Below are positions 1 to 7,659 of a stretch of DNA of 23,899 bases, one piece after another (position 1 is the first letter of the stretch; every line of letters starts with the position of its first letter). The notes beneath the pieces were generated by a model. That model saw only the letters and a program-made list of their open reading frames with translations. It was not told the DNA's origin and made no database searches. Source of the DNA: Desulfurococcales archaeon (lineage in GTDB: Archaea > Thermoproteota > Thermoprotei_A > Sulfolobales > Desulfurococcaceae). The position numbers and the translations under genes were made by a program. The DNA is taken from assembly GCA_027083045.1 (NCBI GenBank), contig JALWQP010000052.1, forward strand, positions 1 to 23,899. Reading direction: 5' to 3'.

Positions 1-32
1 GTGTAAAGCTAGTATTCAAGAAAGCTTTACAC
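1..32. repeat. Inverted repeat / fold-back at window edge
   Basis: GTGTAAAGCT (1-10) and AGCTTTACAC (23-32) are perfect inverted copies separated by 12 bases. The plus strand of 1-22 encodes, in the reading frame of the minus-strand aminopeptidase, the residues expected after its GVKL. The sequence therefore reads into the gene, turns round and comes back. This fits a hairpin chimera at a contig end better than a biological element. Confidence 0.75.
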
Positions 33-801
33 CCTCCACCTCCACGCCTCTCCATATGGCTGGATAATCGAACTCCACCCATCCATCGACACTGTCCTCG
101 ATGGGTGCTGAGAAGACTTCTCCTCCCGGCATGTTGTAGTGTCCATCGTCATTGATCCATTTGCGCCCATCAACTCGTAGGGTCAGCTCGATTCCAGGGC
201 CAACATATTTTAGCTCGCTAACCTTGTTTAGGAAATTAGCGATCTTCTCCTGCTTCTTACCTATCTCGGCCCATGCCTTAACAGGGTCAGGTGAATCACT
301 ATAGGTTGCGTGGAACACAAAGTCTTGATAATCAAGTATACTCATGCCTGCTTCCTGCGCTAATGCTCTTGTCGGGAAGGGTGCTACGACCCATTTTAGC
401 TCTCCCTTGGCGCTCCTCTGCATGAAGATCATGTTTAGTTCTCTCCTAGCCTGGCTTCTCTTCTTGAGTTTCTCAGGGTCAATCCCCATCAAGGGCTTCG
501 TGTGGCTTGGGCTCAAGATGTTTATGAAGGCATTGACTTTTTCTACAATCTCCTTTTCGATCAGACTCACATGGGACAATACATCATCGGTAGCGTACTT
601 GTAGAAAACCTCACTGATCGATTCATCCCCCAGATTTATCATGAGTGGGTAGGCGCCTTTCCGGACAGTATATTTCACTATTTCTCTAACTAGTGGTAGC
701 GCCTCTACGCCTCCGGAAATAATGACTTCTTCGCCTTTCTTAAGATAGACACAGTAATCTGTTATTAGCCTGGCTAAATTACTGATCCTTGGATCGACCA
801 T
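16..801 (-). CDS. M29-family aminopeptidase (AmpS/PepT-like), C-terminus lost
   Basis: Leucyl-type metallo-aminopeptidase of peptidase family M29, a cytoplasmic enzyme that removes N-terminal residues from peptides. The 261 visible residues start with the typical family N-terminus (NLARLITDYCVYLKKGEEV) and run to the conserved late segment DGHYNMPGGEVFSAPIEDSVDG, which contributes metal-site residues in this family. Known members are about 360-410 residues, so roughly the last 100 are missing. The ATG at 801 has GGTGA at 812-808 with a 6-base spacer. The stop at 16-18 is probably not real: the minus strand is authentic only to about position 23, after which the sequence folds back on itself (see findings). 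Read on the plus strand, bases 1-22 continue the protein as VKLVFK, which is what the family expects next. The family call is firm; the truncation is probably artefactual. Confidence 0.88.
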   Translation of the reverse strand: MVDPRISNLARLITDYCVYLKKGEEVIISGGVEALPLVREIVKYTVRKGAYPLMINLGDESISEVFYKYATDDVLSHVSLIEKEIVEKVNAFINILSPSHTKPLMGIDPEKLKKRSQARRELNMIFMQRSAKGELKWVVAPFPTRALAQEAGMSILDYQDFVFHATYSDSPDPVKAWAEIGKKQEKIANFLNKVSELKYVGPGIELTLRVDGRKWINDDGHYNMPGGEVFSAPIEDSVDGWVEFDYPAIWRGVEVEGVKLS

Positions 802-942
802 GTTGTTTCACCATATAAATTGAATATGGGGATAAGGGTATATTATTTTCCCAGAGTAATTGGTTTTAATAAAACCCGTTAAGAACCCCCGATATCATTA
901 TATCGGGATGACCGATTAGGCCTTGTTGATGGTGATAAGATT
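802..942. promoter_or_regulatory. Divergent promoter with palindromic TATA and operator-like inverted repeat
   Basis: This spacer separates the minus-strand aminopeptidase from the plus-strand wHTH-TPR gene. For the plus gene, GGTTTTA-A-TAAAACC (862-876) is a perfect 7+7 palindrome containing an AT-rich TATA candidate. Twenty-six bases downstream, at the expected transcription start, lies a perfect inverted repeat, CCCGATAT-CATT-ATATCGGG (888-907). The SD GGTGAT is at 931-936. For the minus gene, a TATA-like ATAATATA sits near 832-845. The inverted repeat could be an operator straddling the start site or a stable leader hairpin. Confidence 0.5.
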
Positions 943-3015
943 TTGAGTCTACAGGGCAAACGTGTTAATTGGTTGGCGTATTTCTCGCTTTACAACATAG
1001 AGTTAGAGATCCTAATCAATGCTTTTGCCACTATCTATAATGAGATGAGGGCCTGTACGATTAAGGATTTAACAACTCCACATGTATTTGAAAAGCTCAA
1101 TCCAAGCCTGGTCGATAAACTAGTGGGAAAGGGTGTTCTGAAAAAGTTTAGAAAAAGCGGAAACACATACTATACCCTAACCAGTAGAGGTTTAAAGGCA
1201 TTCTTTATCACGATTTCACCGATCGTTAGAGTGATAGATAACAATGAGGGTAAAACACTCCAAGAGATCGCTGGGGAAGTATCCAAGCACGTGTTATTCG
1301 GCGGTATACATAGGGTCTACAAGACCCACCAAGGTCTGGTAAAACGTATCCTAGATATATTGGTCTCAGTAAATTTGCTCCGTTTCCAAGATGGCCTATA
1401 CTATCCCGTGTCAGAAGAGGAACGAGCCAAGGCCGTTGCAGAGATGCTGAGCAGGATAAGCGGTGTTGCGACACTGAGGAGAATAGAGGATATAGTACGC
1501 ACAATAGTGCAGTCTATAGGAATAGATCAGTCAAGGATAGATGAGATTATCGCAAACATAGTTAGTCACGGTATAGTAATAGGAGACCGTGATCCCAAGA
1601 GAGCATTACTGGAACTCCTCCTAAAAGTCAGGAATTTAGCGGCTGAGAAGCTGAGGAGCGGTAGAGTATTAGAGGCAGCGGCATATGAGGCCGCAGGCCT
1701 TGAGATAATAAGAAGTCTTGAGAGGCTTGGTGTCGAGAACAAAGAATTAAGAGAAAATAAGTCTAAGTTCTTGTTCCACTTCTACGAAGCGCTCGGCGAT
1801 TACTTCTATCAGAACCTAGCATTTGATGCCGCTAGGACAATATATCATTGGGCAGTATTGGCAGCACAAGATACACCGGCACTTGCTAGGGATGCGCATC
1901 GTGCTAACGCTAAGTATCTTTTGAGCCATGCACGGAGCTTGGCCTCCAAGGGAAGATATGAAGAGGCTCTTGCGAGACTGGATGAGCTGATAGGATATTA
2001 TAAGTCGACAGGAGCACTTAGAGAGGCACATATAGCTGAGGCGTTAAGAAAGGAGTACATGGCGGAAATAGAGATCAAGCGTAACAAGCCCTGTCATGCT
2101 AGTAGGTCTTGGCTTGAAGCAGCCGCAATATTCGATGATCTGGGAGGCGAATATAAGAGTAAAGCCCAAGCACTAAGGGTTAAGTCCCTGATAAGCAGGG
2201 CCGAATGCATAATGTTCAATGAGAAAAAGATAGAAGAAGCCGTAAAACTCCTCGAGCAAGCAAGTAGGGATGCCGATGAAATACTTAGCCCGCACCTAAA
2301 GAATGTCGCAAAAAGCATGCTCCACGAGGCAAAGGCATCGTTGGCCGTGTCGAAAGGAGACCTGTTGCTGGCCAGTAAGGAGTATGCAGAAGCCGCTAGG
2401 TACTACGATCTACGAGAATACACTCCACGTGCCCTCCTTAATTATGCAAGGAGCTACAAGTTCAGAGCTTATCACAGGATCACAAATGGAATGATCGATG
2501 AACCCTTATCGGATCTAGAGAAATCTGTTGAGAAATATCTTGAACTCATAAGGTTGCTAAACGATAGACTAAGATCCGGTAGATCCGTTGATTACTACCT
2601 GCTCAAAGAAGGGATAAAAGGATATCTGGACTCAGTAGCCCTGATAAGCATTATCCAGGCCCTCAAATTGATGGCGAGCTCGCCAATACCCAACAAGTAT
2701 ATATTGTCGCTGATCAGCGAGAAACTCTACGCGACGTTATCATCCCTTGTTGATGCGGGGAGATGGATCGAGTACGAATTCGTCCTTGAAGCATATAGGC
2801 TGGTCACGGAATTCCATAGTTCAAACAATGTGGACGAGCTAGTCAGTATTCTCGGAGAACTCGCACTCATACTCGACACTCTCAGTACAAAGGCGCGTGA
2901 GCTAGAATCGCCTAGAGCCCGTGTTATAATATACTCGCTTCTAAGACTATTAGCCAATATGAAGTCTAGTCTGGAAGTGATAACAAGATACGTTGAGGAA
3001 TTAGGGGGTAAATAA
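943..3015 (+). CDS. Winged-helix/TPR-repeat protein, function unknown
   Basis: A 690-residue protein I cannot assign to a named family. Residues about 15-90 look like a winged helix (conserved-looking ending YYTLTSRGLKAF), and about 98-158 look like a second one (TLQEIAGEVSK, then a wing-like hairpin ending FQDGLYYPV). From about 215 to 500 there are repeated amphipathic helix pairs of the TPR kind: YEALGDYFYQNLAFDAARTIY near 281, ARSLASKGRYEEALARLDEL near 330, AECIMFNEKKIEEAVKLLEQA near 420, AKASLAVSKGDLLLASKEYAEAARYY near 463. The rest to 690 is alpha-helical. No signal peptide or membrane segment is visible, so it is probably cytoplasmic and could bind DNA and protein or a peptide ligand. 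The TTG start has GGTGAT 6 bases upstream. It is monocistronic as far as can be seen, with an operator-like palindrome in its own promoter. Autoregulation is an inference. Confidence 0.85.
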   Translation: MSLQGKRVNWLAYFSLYNIELEILINAFATIYNEMRACTIKDLTTPHVFEKLNPSLVDKLVGKGVLKKFRKSGNTYYTLTSRGLKAFFITISPIVRVIDNNEGKTLQEIAGEVSKHVLFGGIHRVYKTHQGLVKRILDILVSVNLLRFQDGLYYPVSEEERAKAVAEMLSRISGVATLRRIEDIVRTIVQSIGIDQSRIDEIIANIVSHGIVIGDRDPKRALLELLLKVRNLAAEKLRSGRVLEAAAYEAAGLEIIRSLERLGVENKELRENKSKFLFHFYEALGDYFYQNLAFDAARTIYHWAVLAAQDTPALARDAHRANAKYLLSHARSLASKGRYEEALARLDELIGYYKSTGALREAHIAEALRKEYMAEIEIKRNKPCHASRSWLEAAAIFDDLGGEYKSKAQALRVKSLISRAECIMFNEKKIEEAVKLLEQASRDADEILSPHLKNVAKSMLHEAKASLAVSKGDLLLASKEYAEAARYYDLREYTPRALLNYARSYKFRAYHRITNGMIDEPLSDLEKSVEKYLELIRLLNDRLRSGRSVDYYLLKEGIKGYLDSVALISIIQALKLMASSPIPNKYILSLISEKLYATLSSLVDAGRWIEYEFVLEAYRLVTEFHSSNNVDELVSILGELALILDTLSTKARELESPRARVIIYSLLRLLANMKSSLEVITRYVEELGGK

Positions 3016-3017
3016 GC

Positions 3018-3110
3018 GAGGGTATCCGCCCCGGAGCGCTAGCTCCTTCATCCACTCCCCCCGGGACACGGGGTTGTCGGGGCCCGATCCTACGGGGCGG
3101 TGGAGGTAAA
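3018..3110 (+). ncRNA. GC-rich foldable element before pheS (possible structured RNA or terminator)
   Basis: This intergenic stretch is far richer in GC than its surroundings and can fold as a closed multi-branch structure on the plus strand. An 8 bp outer helix pairs CCGCCCCG (3026-3033) with CGGGGCGG (3093-3100). Inside it is a hairpin GGAGC-GCTA-GCTCC (3033-3046; base 3033 can serve either helix), a CCCC/GGGG stem (3057-3060 with 3070-3073), and a TCGG/CCGA stem (3077-3080 with 3084-3087). In a moderate-GC hyperthermophile such GC-rich islands are typically stable RNAs. I tested a tRNA reading on both strands and found no T-arm. It is not recognisable as 5S, SRP or RNase P RNA. It could also be a strong 3' structure of the upstream mRNA. 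Strand is inferred from the neighbouring genes. Confidence 0.45.
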
Positions 3111-3146
3111 GCAATAATATCACTAAAATGTTATTGTGTCTATTTG

Positions 3147-3192
3147 ATATTTATTTAGCTGTGCGGGCACGAGCAGGGTTTATGGTGAAAAG
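3147..3192 (+). promoter_or_regulatory. pheS operon promoter and ribosome binding site
   Basis: A TATA-like TATTTATTTAG lies at about 3147-3157. It predicts a transcript start near 3178 and a leader of about 15-20 bases carrying the SD GGTGA (3184-3188), 7 bases before the TTG start. The operon therefore probably has its own promoter downstream of the GC-rich element. Confidence 0.45.
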
Positions 3193-3195
3193 ATT

Positions 3196-4761
3196 TTGAC
3201 TGAAGAGCAGGCCAGTAGAGTACTTTATGTGTCTCCTAGACAGTACAAGGTTCTGAAAATACTTGCTTATTCTGGCAGGACTTTAGAAGTGAACGAGATT
3301 AGCGGCGCTCTTGGTCTTAGAAGAGAGGACTTAATGAGAGATATCGCTGAGCTAGAAAACAAAGGCTTGTTGATAGTTCAGCGTTCTGTCTTTAAGAAGC
3401 CCGTACTAACTGATGAAGGTAAAGAAGTGATCGAGAAGGGTCTTCCCGAGGAACGAGTACATAGGTTCATGTACAGATGCATTGATAAACCTGTTCCGAA
3501 GTTCCTTGAATGCGTTGCCGAGCAGTCCGGACTAGATCATAGGATGGCCAGGATAGGTTTACAGCATCTTGTGCGAAATGGTTGTCTGAGGATTATCGAA
3601 GGCTTCGTAAGAATAGGCGATGAGAAGAAATGTTTTGGAGCATTGGAGGAAGCGGCCTGGATTAGATCAGCTCTTCTCGAGGTCTCGCGGGGCGGCGAGA
3701 TAACTGATAAGATGATCAGTATTCTTCGGAGAAGAAAGCTTATTCAGGTAGAGCGTGTGACTAGGATAGCAGTTGAACCTATTCCTGATCTGAAGAGCCT
3801 CATAGAAAGAGGGCTTATCAAGCCCTTCGAGGTTACAACGGTCATAACACCCGGTATGGCTGAAAAACTAGACGAGCTATACATAAAGGAGTTCGATCTA
3901 TCTATAGAGCCTCCGAAACCTAAACCGGCTAGACTGAACGCCTATATGGAGTTTCTCGACATGGTGCGAGAAATACTCGTGTCCATGGGTTTCGAGGAAG
4001 TAAAAGGGCCTCATGTTGAGCTAGAGTTCTGGAACTTTGACGCATTATTCCAACCCCAAGACCATCCCGCGAGGGAGATACACGATACCTTCTTCGTAGA
4101 CACAGATTTCAGGGGACACTTACCTGAGGAACTGCTTGAGCGTGCAAGGAGTGTACATGAGAGAAGCTGGAAATATAAGTGGAATCCTCTGAGAGCATTA
4201 CGCCCAGTTCTAAGAAGTCAAACAACAGCTGTATCGGTACGCACGATCTACGAGAGGGGAGAAGGAGAATACAGGGCCTTCAGCCTAGATAGAGTGTTCA
4301 GGCCTGAGACCCTCGATGCCAAGCACGCCATGGAGTTCTATCAGCTCGACGGAATAATAGTGGGTAGAAATGTTAATCTAAAACATCTATTGGCGTTCTT
4401 CAAAGAGTTCGTCGCGGCCCTCGGCATAAAGGAGGTATGGTTTAAGCCCGGATACTTCCCATTCACTGAGCCAAGTGTGGAGGGGTTTATCAAGCACCCG
4501 TCACTGGGATGGATAGAGGCTCTTCCAGGCGGTGTGTTTAGGCCCGAGGTAATGGAGATACTGGGTGCGCCAGGCGTTAAGGCGATAGCCTGGGGCATAG
4601 GCATCGATAGACTGGCTATGGCTGTTCTGGGAATAGACGATATACGTGATCTATTCACAAGCGATTTACAGCTCCTTAGAAACCTTCCAGAACCCATAAT
4701 ACCATTCTTCGTTAGGAAGACGAGTGCAAGAGATGTTGAAGTCGTAAGTATTCCGAAATAG
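3196..4761 (+). CDS. pheS: Phenylalanine-tRNA ligase alpha subunit
   Basis: Catalytic subunit of the (alpha-beta)2 PheRS that charges tRNA-Phe in the cytoplasm. The 521 residues match the archaeal/eukaryotic alpha type. N-terminal winged-helix modules (about 14-80 and beyond) are followed by the class II catalytic core: DHPAREIHDTFF (289-300), the motif 2 region with R368-E371 and H377-D385, and motif 3 GIGIDRLAM (467-475). The Phe pocket region FTEPSVEGF is at 423-431. The start is TTG, with GGTGA at 3184-3188. This is the first gene of a tight plus-strand run: the next gene starts 9 bases after its stop. The beta subunit is encoded about 7.6 kb away on the opposite strand, so co-expression of the two subunits is not through one mRNA. 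Confidence 0.96.
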   Translation: MTEEQASRVLYVSPRQYKVLKILAYSGRTLEVNEISGALGLRREDLMRDIAELENKGLLIVQRSVFKKPVLTDEGKEVIEKGLPEERVHRFMYRCIDKPVPKFLECVAEQSGLDHRMARIGLQHLVRNGCLRIIEGFVRIGDEKKCFGALEEAAWIRSALLEVSRGGEITDKMISILRRRKLIQVERVTRIAVEPIPDLKSLIERGLIKPFEVTTVITPGMAEKLDELYIKEFDLSIEPPKPKPARLNAYMEFLDMVREILVSMGFEEVKGPHVELEFWNFDALFQPQDHPAREIHDTFFVDTDFRGHLPEELLERARSVHERSWKYKWNPLRALRPVLRSQTTAVSVRTIYERGEGEYRAFSLDRVFRPETLDAKHAMEFYQLDGIIVGRNVNLKHLLAFFKEFVAALGIKEVWFKPGYFPFTEPSVEGFIKHPSLGWIEALPGGVFRPEVMEILGAPGVKAIAWGIGIDRLAMAVLGIDDIRDLFTSDLQLLRNLPEPIIPFFVRKTSARDVEVVSIPK

Positions 4762-4770
4762 GGAGCAGTA

Positions 4771-5412
4771 ATGACGGAGGCGTATGTTGTAGATACAAGC
4801 GCTTTTACCGATCCCCGTCTCCGCGAAAAACTGGGAACGAGTACCTTGGGCGAGACGGTAGAAGTCATCGCAGAGTTATTAGCGAGAGCACGGGCAAGAT
4901 TAGGTCTAGAACTATACATTCCCCCGACTACAGCGCAAGAACTCCGTAGGTTTCTTCTAAGAAACGATGTAAGCAGGGATATTGTTGATAAGGTAATATC
5001 TGTTCTCACAATAAGGAGTCCTGATCTATATGGAATAAAGTTGCCAGCCATTATTCTCAGCAATTGGATCAAAGAGCTCAGAACAAGAATCACTAAGGGA
5101 TTACGTGTTGCTGAGGATATGATCAGGAAAACCATAAGGCGCGGCTATGAAGCGAGAGCCGAAAATGAATTGGATGAGATCCTTGCGGAATCAATACACG
5201 ATCTTCGTGAGAAATACCGTGAAGCGACTAGGAAAGGAATCGTAGACACAGACGTAGATCTAGACATTATCATACTAGCTCTTGAATTACGGGCGGAAGT
5301 AATTACAAACGATGAAGGCGTAATGAAGATGTGCAGAGAGCTTGGTGTAAGATATATTGACCCAATCAGCTTCATTAATCGCTTAGAGATGATGTTAAAG
5401 AATATTACCTAG
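4771..5412 (+). CDS. PIN-domain 'RNA ligase partner' protein (UPF0278 family)
   Basis: A 213-residue PIN-fold protein resembling the archaeal UPF0278 / RNA ligase partner family, which is often encoded beside the archaeal ATP-dependent RNA ligase. PIN-domain acidic residues are visible: D8 in YVVDTSAF, E57 in TAQELRRF, D159-D165 in the segment DTDVDLD and D181 in TNDEG. These would form a metal-dependent nuclease site. The ATG at 4771 lies 9 bases after the pheS stop, with a purine-rich GGGAG just upstream. No RNA ligase gene is present in this window; the neighbours are pheS and an RNA methyltransferase. A plain VapC-like toxin is less likely because it is longer than usual VapCs and there is no antitoxin gene beside it. 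Confidence 0.82.
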   Translation: MTEAYVVDTSAFTDPRLREKLGTSTLGETVEVIAELLARARARLGLELYIPPTTAQELRRFLLRNDVSRDIVDKVISVLTIRSPDLYGIKLPAIILSNWIKELRTRITKGLRVAEDMIRKTIRRGYEARAENELDEILAESIHDLREKYREATRKGIVDTDVDLDIIILALELRAEVITNDEGVMKMCRELGVRYIDPISFINRLEMMLKNIT

Positions 5413-5421
5413 TGATGAATA

Positions 5422-6669
5422 TTGGAGACGACTCCACCCTCTCACGAGCTACAGTTTTTCCTAGTACTCTTACTAAAACATATACTTGCTACCCATGTAA
5501 GCTACGATAAGGCTTTCAGGACTATTTCAACAAGGTATGCCGTGCCGAAATGGTTGTTAAAAACATTTTATAAGGTAGGATGGTACTTTATCTCATACTA
5601 TTATGGCATAAGATGGTTATCTGCAAAGAACGGATACGGTGTACACCCGGCCGGGCTAGCAGCTTATTTTGCATCGCTAGGGTTCAGCGTTAAACAGCTT
5701 CAGAGAAAACTGAGAGAGGAAGCATCAAAGCCCTCACGCTCTAAAAAACTTAGCATCCTATATGGCTTTCCGGAATACCTGATAAAGGATCTATTAGAGA
5801 TTATGGATGGTCGTGAGCTTGAGAAAATGTTAAGAAAGATGAATGAAAAAAGACGTTGGTTCAGAATAAACACTCTTAAAATCTCCATAGAGGAAGCAAT
5901 TGATCTACTGGAAAGGAATAACCTCATAGTATCACGCTCTACGCTCGTTAAATACATGGTGTTTGTTGAGTACCCAAAGTGGGGTTCTCTAAAAAATCTA
6001 GATGTCATTAGAAAAGGAGTCGTTGTCCCTCAAGACCTTGCGAGTGCTCTGGCTATTGATATCCTACCTTTGGAAGAACATATGAAGATATTAGATGCAT
6101 GTAGTGCACCCGGGAATAAGCTCAGTCAGATCTTTATGCTCACAAATAATAGAGTCACTGCCGTAGCTGTCGATAAATCTTTGAAAAGACTAAGAGTTGA
6201 AGATGAATTGCTTGGAAGCCTTGGAGTGAGCAAACATCTTGTAACACTTATAAATGGAGATTCAACCATTATTAGCATAAACGGAAAAGAATTCGATCTA
6301 GCCTTAGTTGACGCTCCCTGTAGTGGAAGCGGTGCTGTATCTTCCGATCCTGCCATCAAGCTAAGTATTATGAGGAGAGATAAGCTAAGACATTATCATG
6401 AGATACAGTATTCCATCCTTAAGAACCTCCTACTAAGCGGTATTAGTACAATAGAATATATTACATGTAGTATTCATCCTCTTGAAGGAGAGATTGTTGT
6501 GGATAGATTAATGAACGAGGGCCTGGCCGAGCCGATCAAAATTAATGATGAGAGGCTGGCCAAACCCTATCCCGGCTTTAAGTCATCAGATAGAACTGCA
6601 AGGATTATGCCCCACATACATAATTCGCAGGGATTCTTTGTCGCGATACTAAAAAATACACGTAGGTAG
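5422..6669 (+). CDS. RNA (cytosine-C5)-methyltransferase, NOL1/NOP2/Sun family
   Basis: SAM-dependent enzyme that makes 5-methylcytosine in tRNA or rRNA. At 415 residues it carries an N-terminal helical region (1-140), the family segment RWFRINTLK (145-153), SAM motif I DACSAPGNKLSQ (225-236), motif IV DAPCSGSGAV (297-306; C300 is the release cysteine) and motif VI TCSIHPLEGE (348-357; C349 is the catalytic nucleophile). Both cysteines are present, so it should be active. The start is TTG at 5422, and its SD GTGAT overlaps the stop of the PIN gene. The nearby ATG at 5415 is in another frame. The exact target (tRNA or rRNA) cannot be read from the sequence; membership in the pheS operon makes a tRNA target attractive but unproven. 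Confidence 0.93.
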   Translation: METTPPSHELQFFLVLLLKHILATHVSYDKAFRTISTRYAVPKWLLKTFYKVGWYFISYYYGIRWLSAKNGYGVHPAGLAAYFASLGFSVKQLQRKLREEASKPSRSKKLSILYGFPEYLIKDLLEIMDGRELEKMLRKMNEKRRWFRINTLKISIEEAIDLLERNNLIVSRSTLVKYMVFVEYPKWGSLKNLDVIRKGVVVPQDLASALAIDILPLEEHMKILDACSAPGNKLSQIFMLTNNRVTAVAVDKSLKRLRVEDELLGSLGVSKHLVTLINGDSTIISINGKEFDLALVDAPCSGSGAVSSDPAIKLSIMRRDKLRHYHEIQYSILKNLLLSGISTIEYITCSIHPLEGEIVVDRLMNEGLAEPIKINDERLAKPYPGFKSSDRTARIMPHIHNSQGFFVAILKNTRR

Positions 6670-6676
6670 GTTAGCT

Positions 6677-7657
6677 ATGAATATCAAATGTATTTATGGC
6701 CCGCACCCTAGCAGGTGTTGGGGCTATTCCCTGGGAATAGACCCCCTCATGCCACCGAGGAAATGCCCGTATAATTGCATTTATTGTCCGATTATGCCAT
6801 GGTTTTATAAGAAAACCCTCCATCCCCAACTATATGTTTCGCCTGACAGGATCGCTGGAGAAATAGAGGGATTCATAAAGCTAAATGGATGCATCTTTAA
6901 CACTATCATGATCTGGGGAATGGGCGATCCTTTGCTTAATTTCCACACACCACTAATTGTTGAGAAGATCAGGGAGATCTCCTCCGATTATGGATGCTCC
7001 TACCAGATCGTATTGAGGACTACCGGGTACTTGTTGAGCGAAAAATGGGTCCAGCCTATATTCAGCAAAGTAGATTATGTATTGATACCCCTTGACGTTG
7101 TAGGAGAGCATCGTGGAACTCTAGTCGAGCCCGTTGAGAAAGCTAGAATAGGCTTATTGAAAACAGTGATTCGTTCTCTTCCTAGGTATGCTAGACGTAA
7201 AATACTAGCCGAAATCAATCTGTTCAGAAACGAGTGGTTTAATCCCAGCGAAACACAATACTTGCTCGAGCTCGCTGCGTCACTTAGAAACATAGGCATA
7301 GCCAAGGTTTTACTCAAAAGTATCGATAGACCTGGCAGAACAACAAGTATAAAGCCTCTCAGAGGAAAACAGATTGATAAGGCTAGGAAGATCCTCGAGG
7401 AAGAAGGCCTAGAAGTGAAGATATGTTCGTCGAAGCCTGAGCAGAATATTGTATTAGCTGGAGACATGGAAGAGCAGATCTATAACCATGTTTTAAGAAA
7501 ACCTCTCAGCGTGAAAGAGATCATCATGGTATACGGGAATGAAGGCATAATTAGTGCTGAGAGACTTGTTGAGCAAGGAAGACTGGAGAAGATTAATTGG
7601 TCTACAGAAATCTATTTTATAGCGAAGAAAAGCCTCGATGTGTTCATGGGTGAATAA
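6677..7657 (+). CDS. Radical SAM protein (COG0731-like) with C-terminal winged helix
   Basis: The 326 residues start with GPHPSRCWGYSLGIDP, a variant of the GPVPSRRLGxSLGID signature of COG0731-type radical SAM proteins. The iron-sulfur motif C30-x3-C34-x2-C37 follows, then a SAM-binding GMGDP at 81-85. This predicts a [4Fe-4S] enzyme generating the 5'-deoxyadenosyl radical. The last 65 or so residues (LSVKEIIMVYGNEGIISAER, then a strand-rich end) look like a winged helix and could bind nucleic acid. The ATG is 7 bases after the methyltransferase stop. The substrate is unknown. The broad family also includes the wybutosine enzyme Taw1 acting on tRNA-Phe, but Taw1's own signature is not seen here, so I do not name it so. 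Confidence 0.85.
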   Translation: MNIKCIYGPHPSRCWGYSLGIDPLMPPRKCPYNCIYCPIMPWFYKKTLHPQLYVSPDRIAGEIEGFIKLNGCIFNTIMIWGMGDPLLNFHTPLIVEKIREISSDYGCSYQIVLRTTGYLLSEKWVQPIFSKVDYVLIPLDVVGEHRGTLVEPVEKARIGLLKTVIRSLPRYARRKILAEINLFRNEWFNPSETQYLLELAASLRNIGIAKVLLKSIDRPGRTTSIKPLRGKQIDKARKILEEEGLEVKICSSKPEQNIVLAGDMEEQIYNHVLRKPLSVKEIIMVYGNEGIISAERLVEQGRLEKINWSTEIYFIAKKSLDVFMGE

Positions 7658-7659
7658 TA

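Noticed and set aside
3026..3101. tRNA gene in the GC-rich spacer
   Set aside because: A 7-8 bp acceptor-like helix is present, but there is no TTCRA T-loop, no proper D-arm and no positions 8-9 on either strand.
3129..3200. 23-codon ORF upstream of pheS (MLLCLFDIYL...)
   Set aside because: It runs through the predicted promoter and SD of pheS and ends just inside that gene. There is no independent support.
4341..5135. 264-codon open frame on the minus strand across the pheS end and PIN gene
   Set aside because: It is antisense to two well-supported genes, has biased composition, and has no SD or TATA.
6677..7657. Naming the radical SAM gene as the wybutosine enzyme Taw1
   Set aside because: The proximity to pheS is tempting, but the protein has the GPxPSRxxGxSLGID type N-terminus and a different cysteine context from Taw1.
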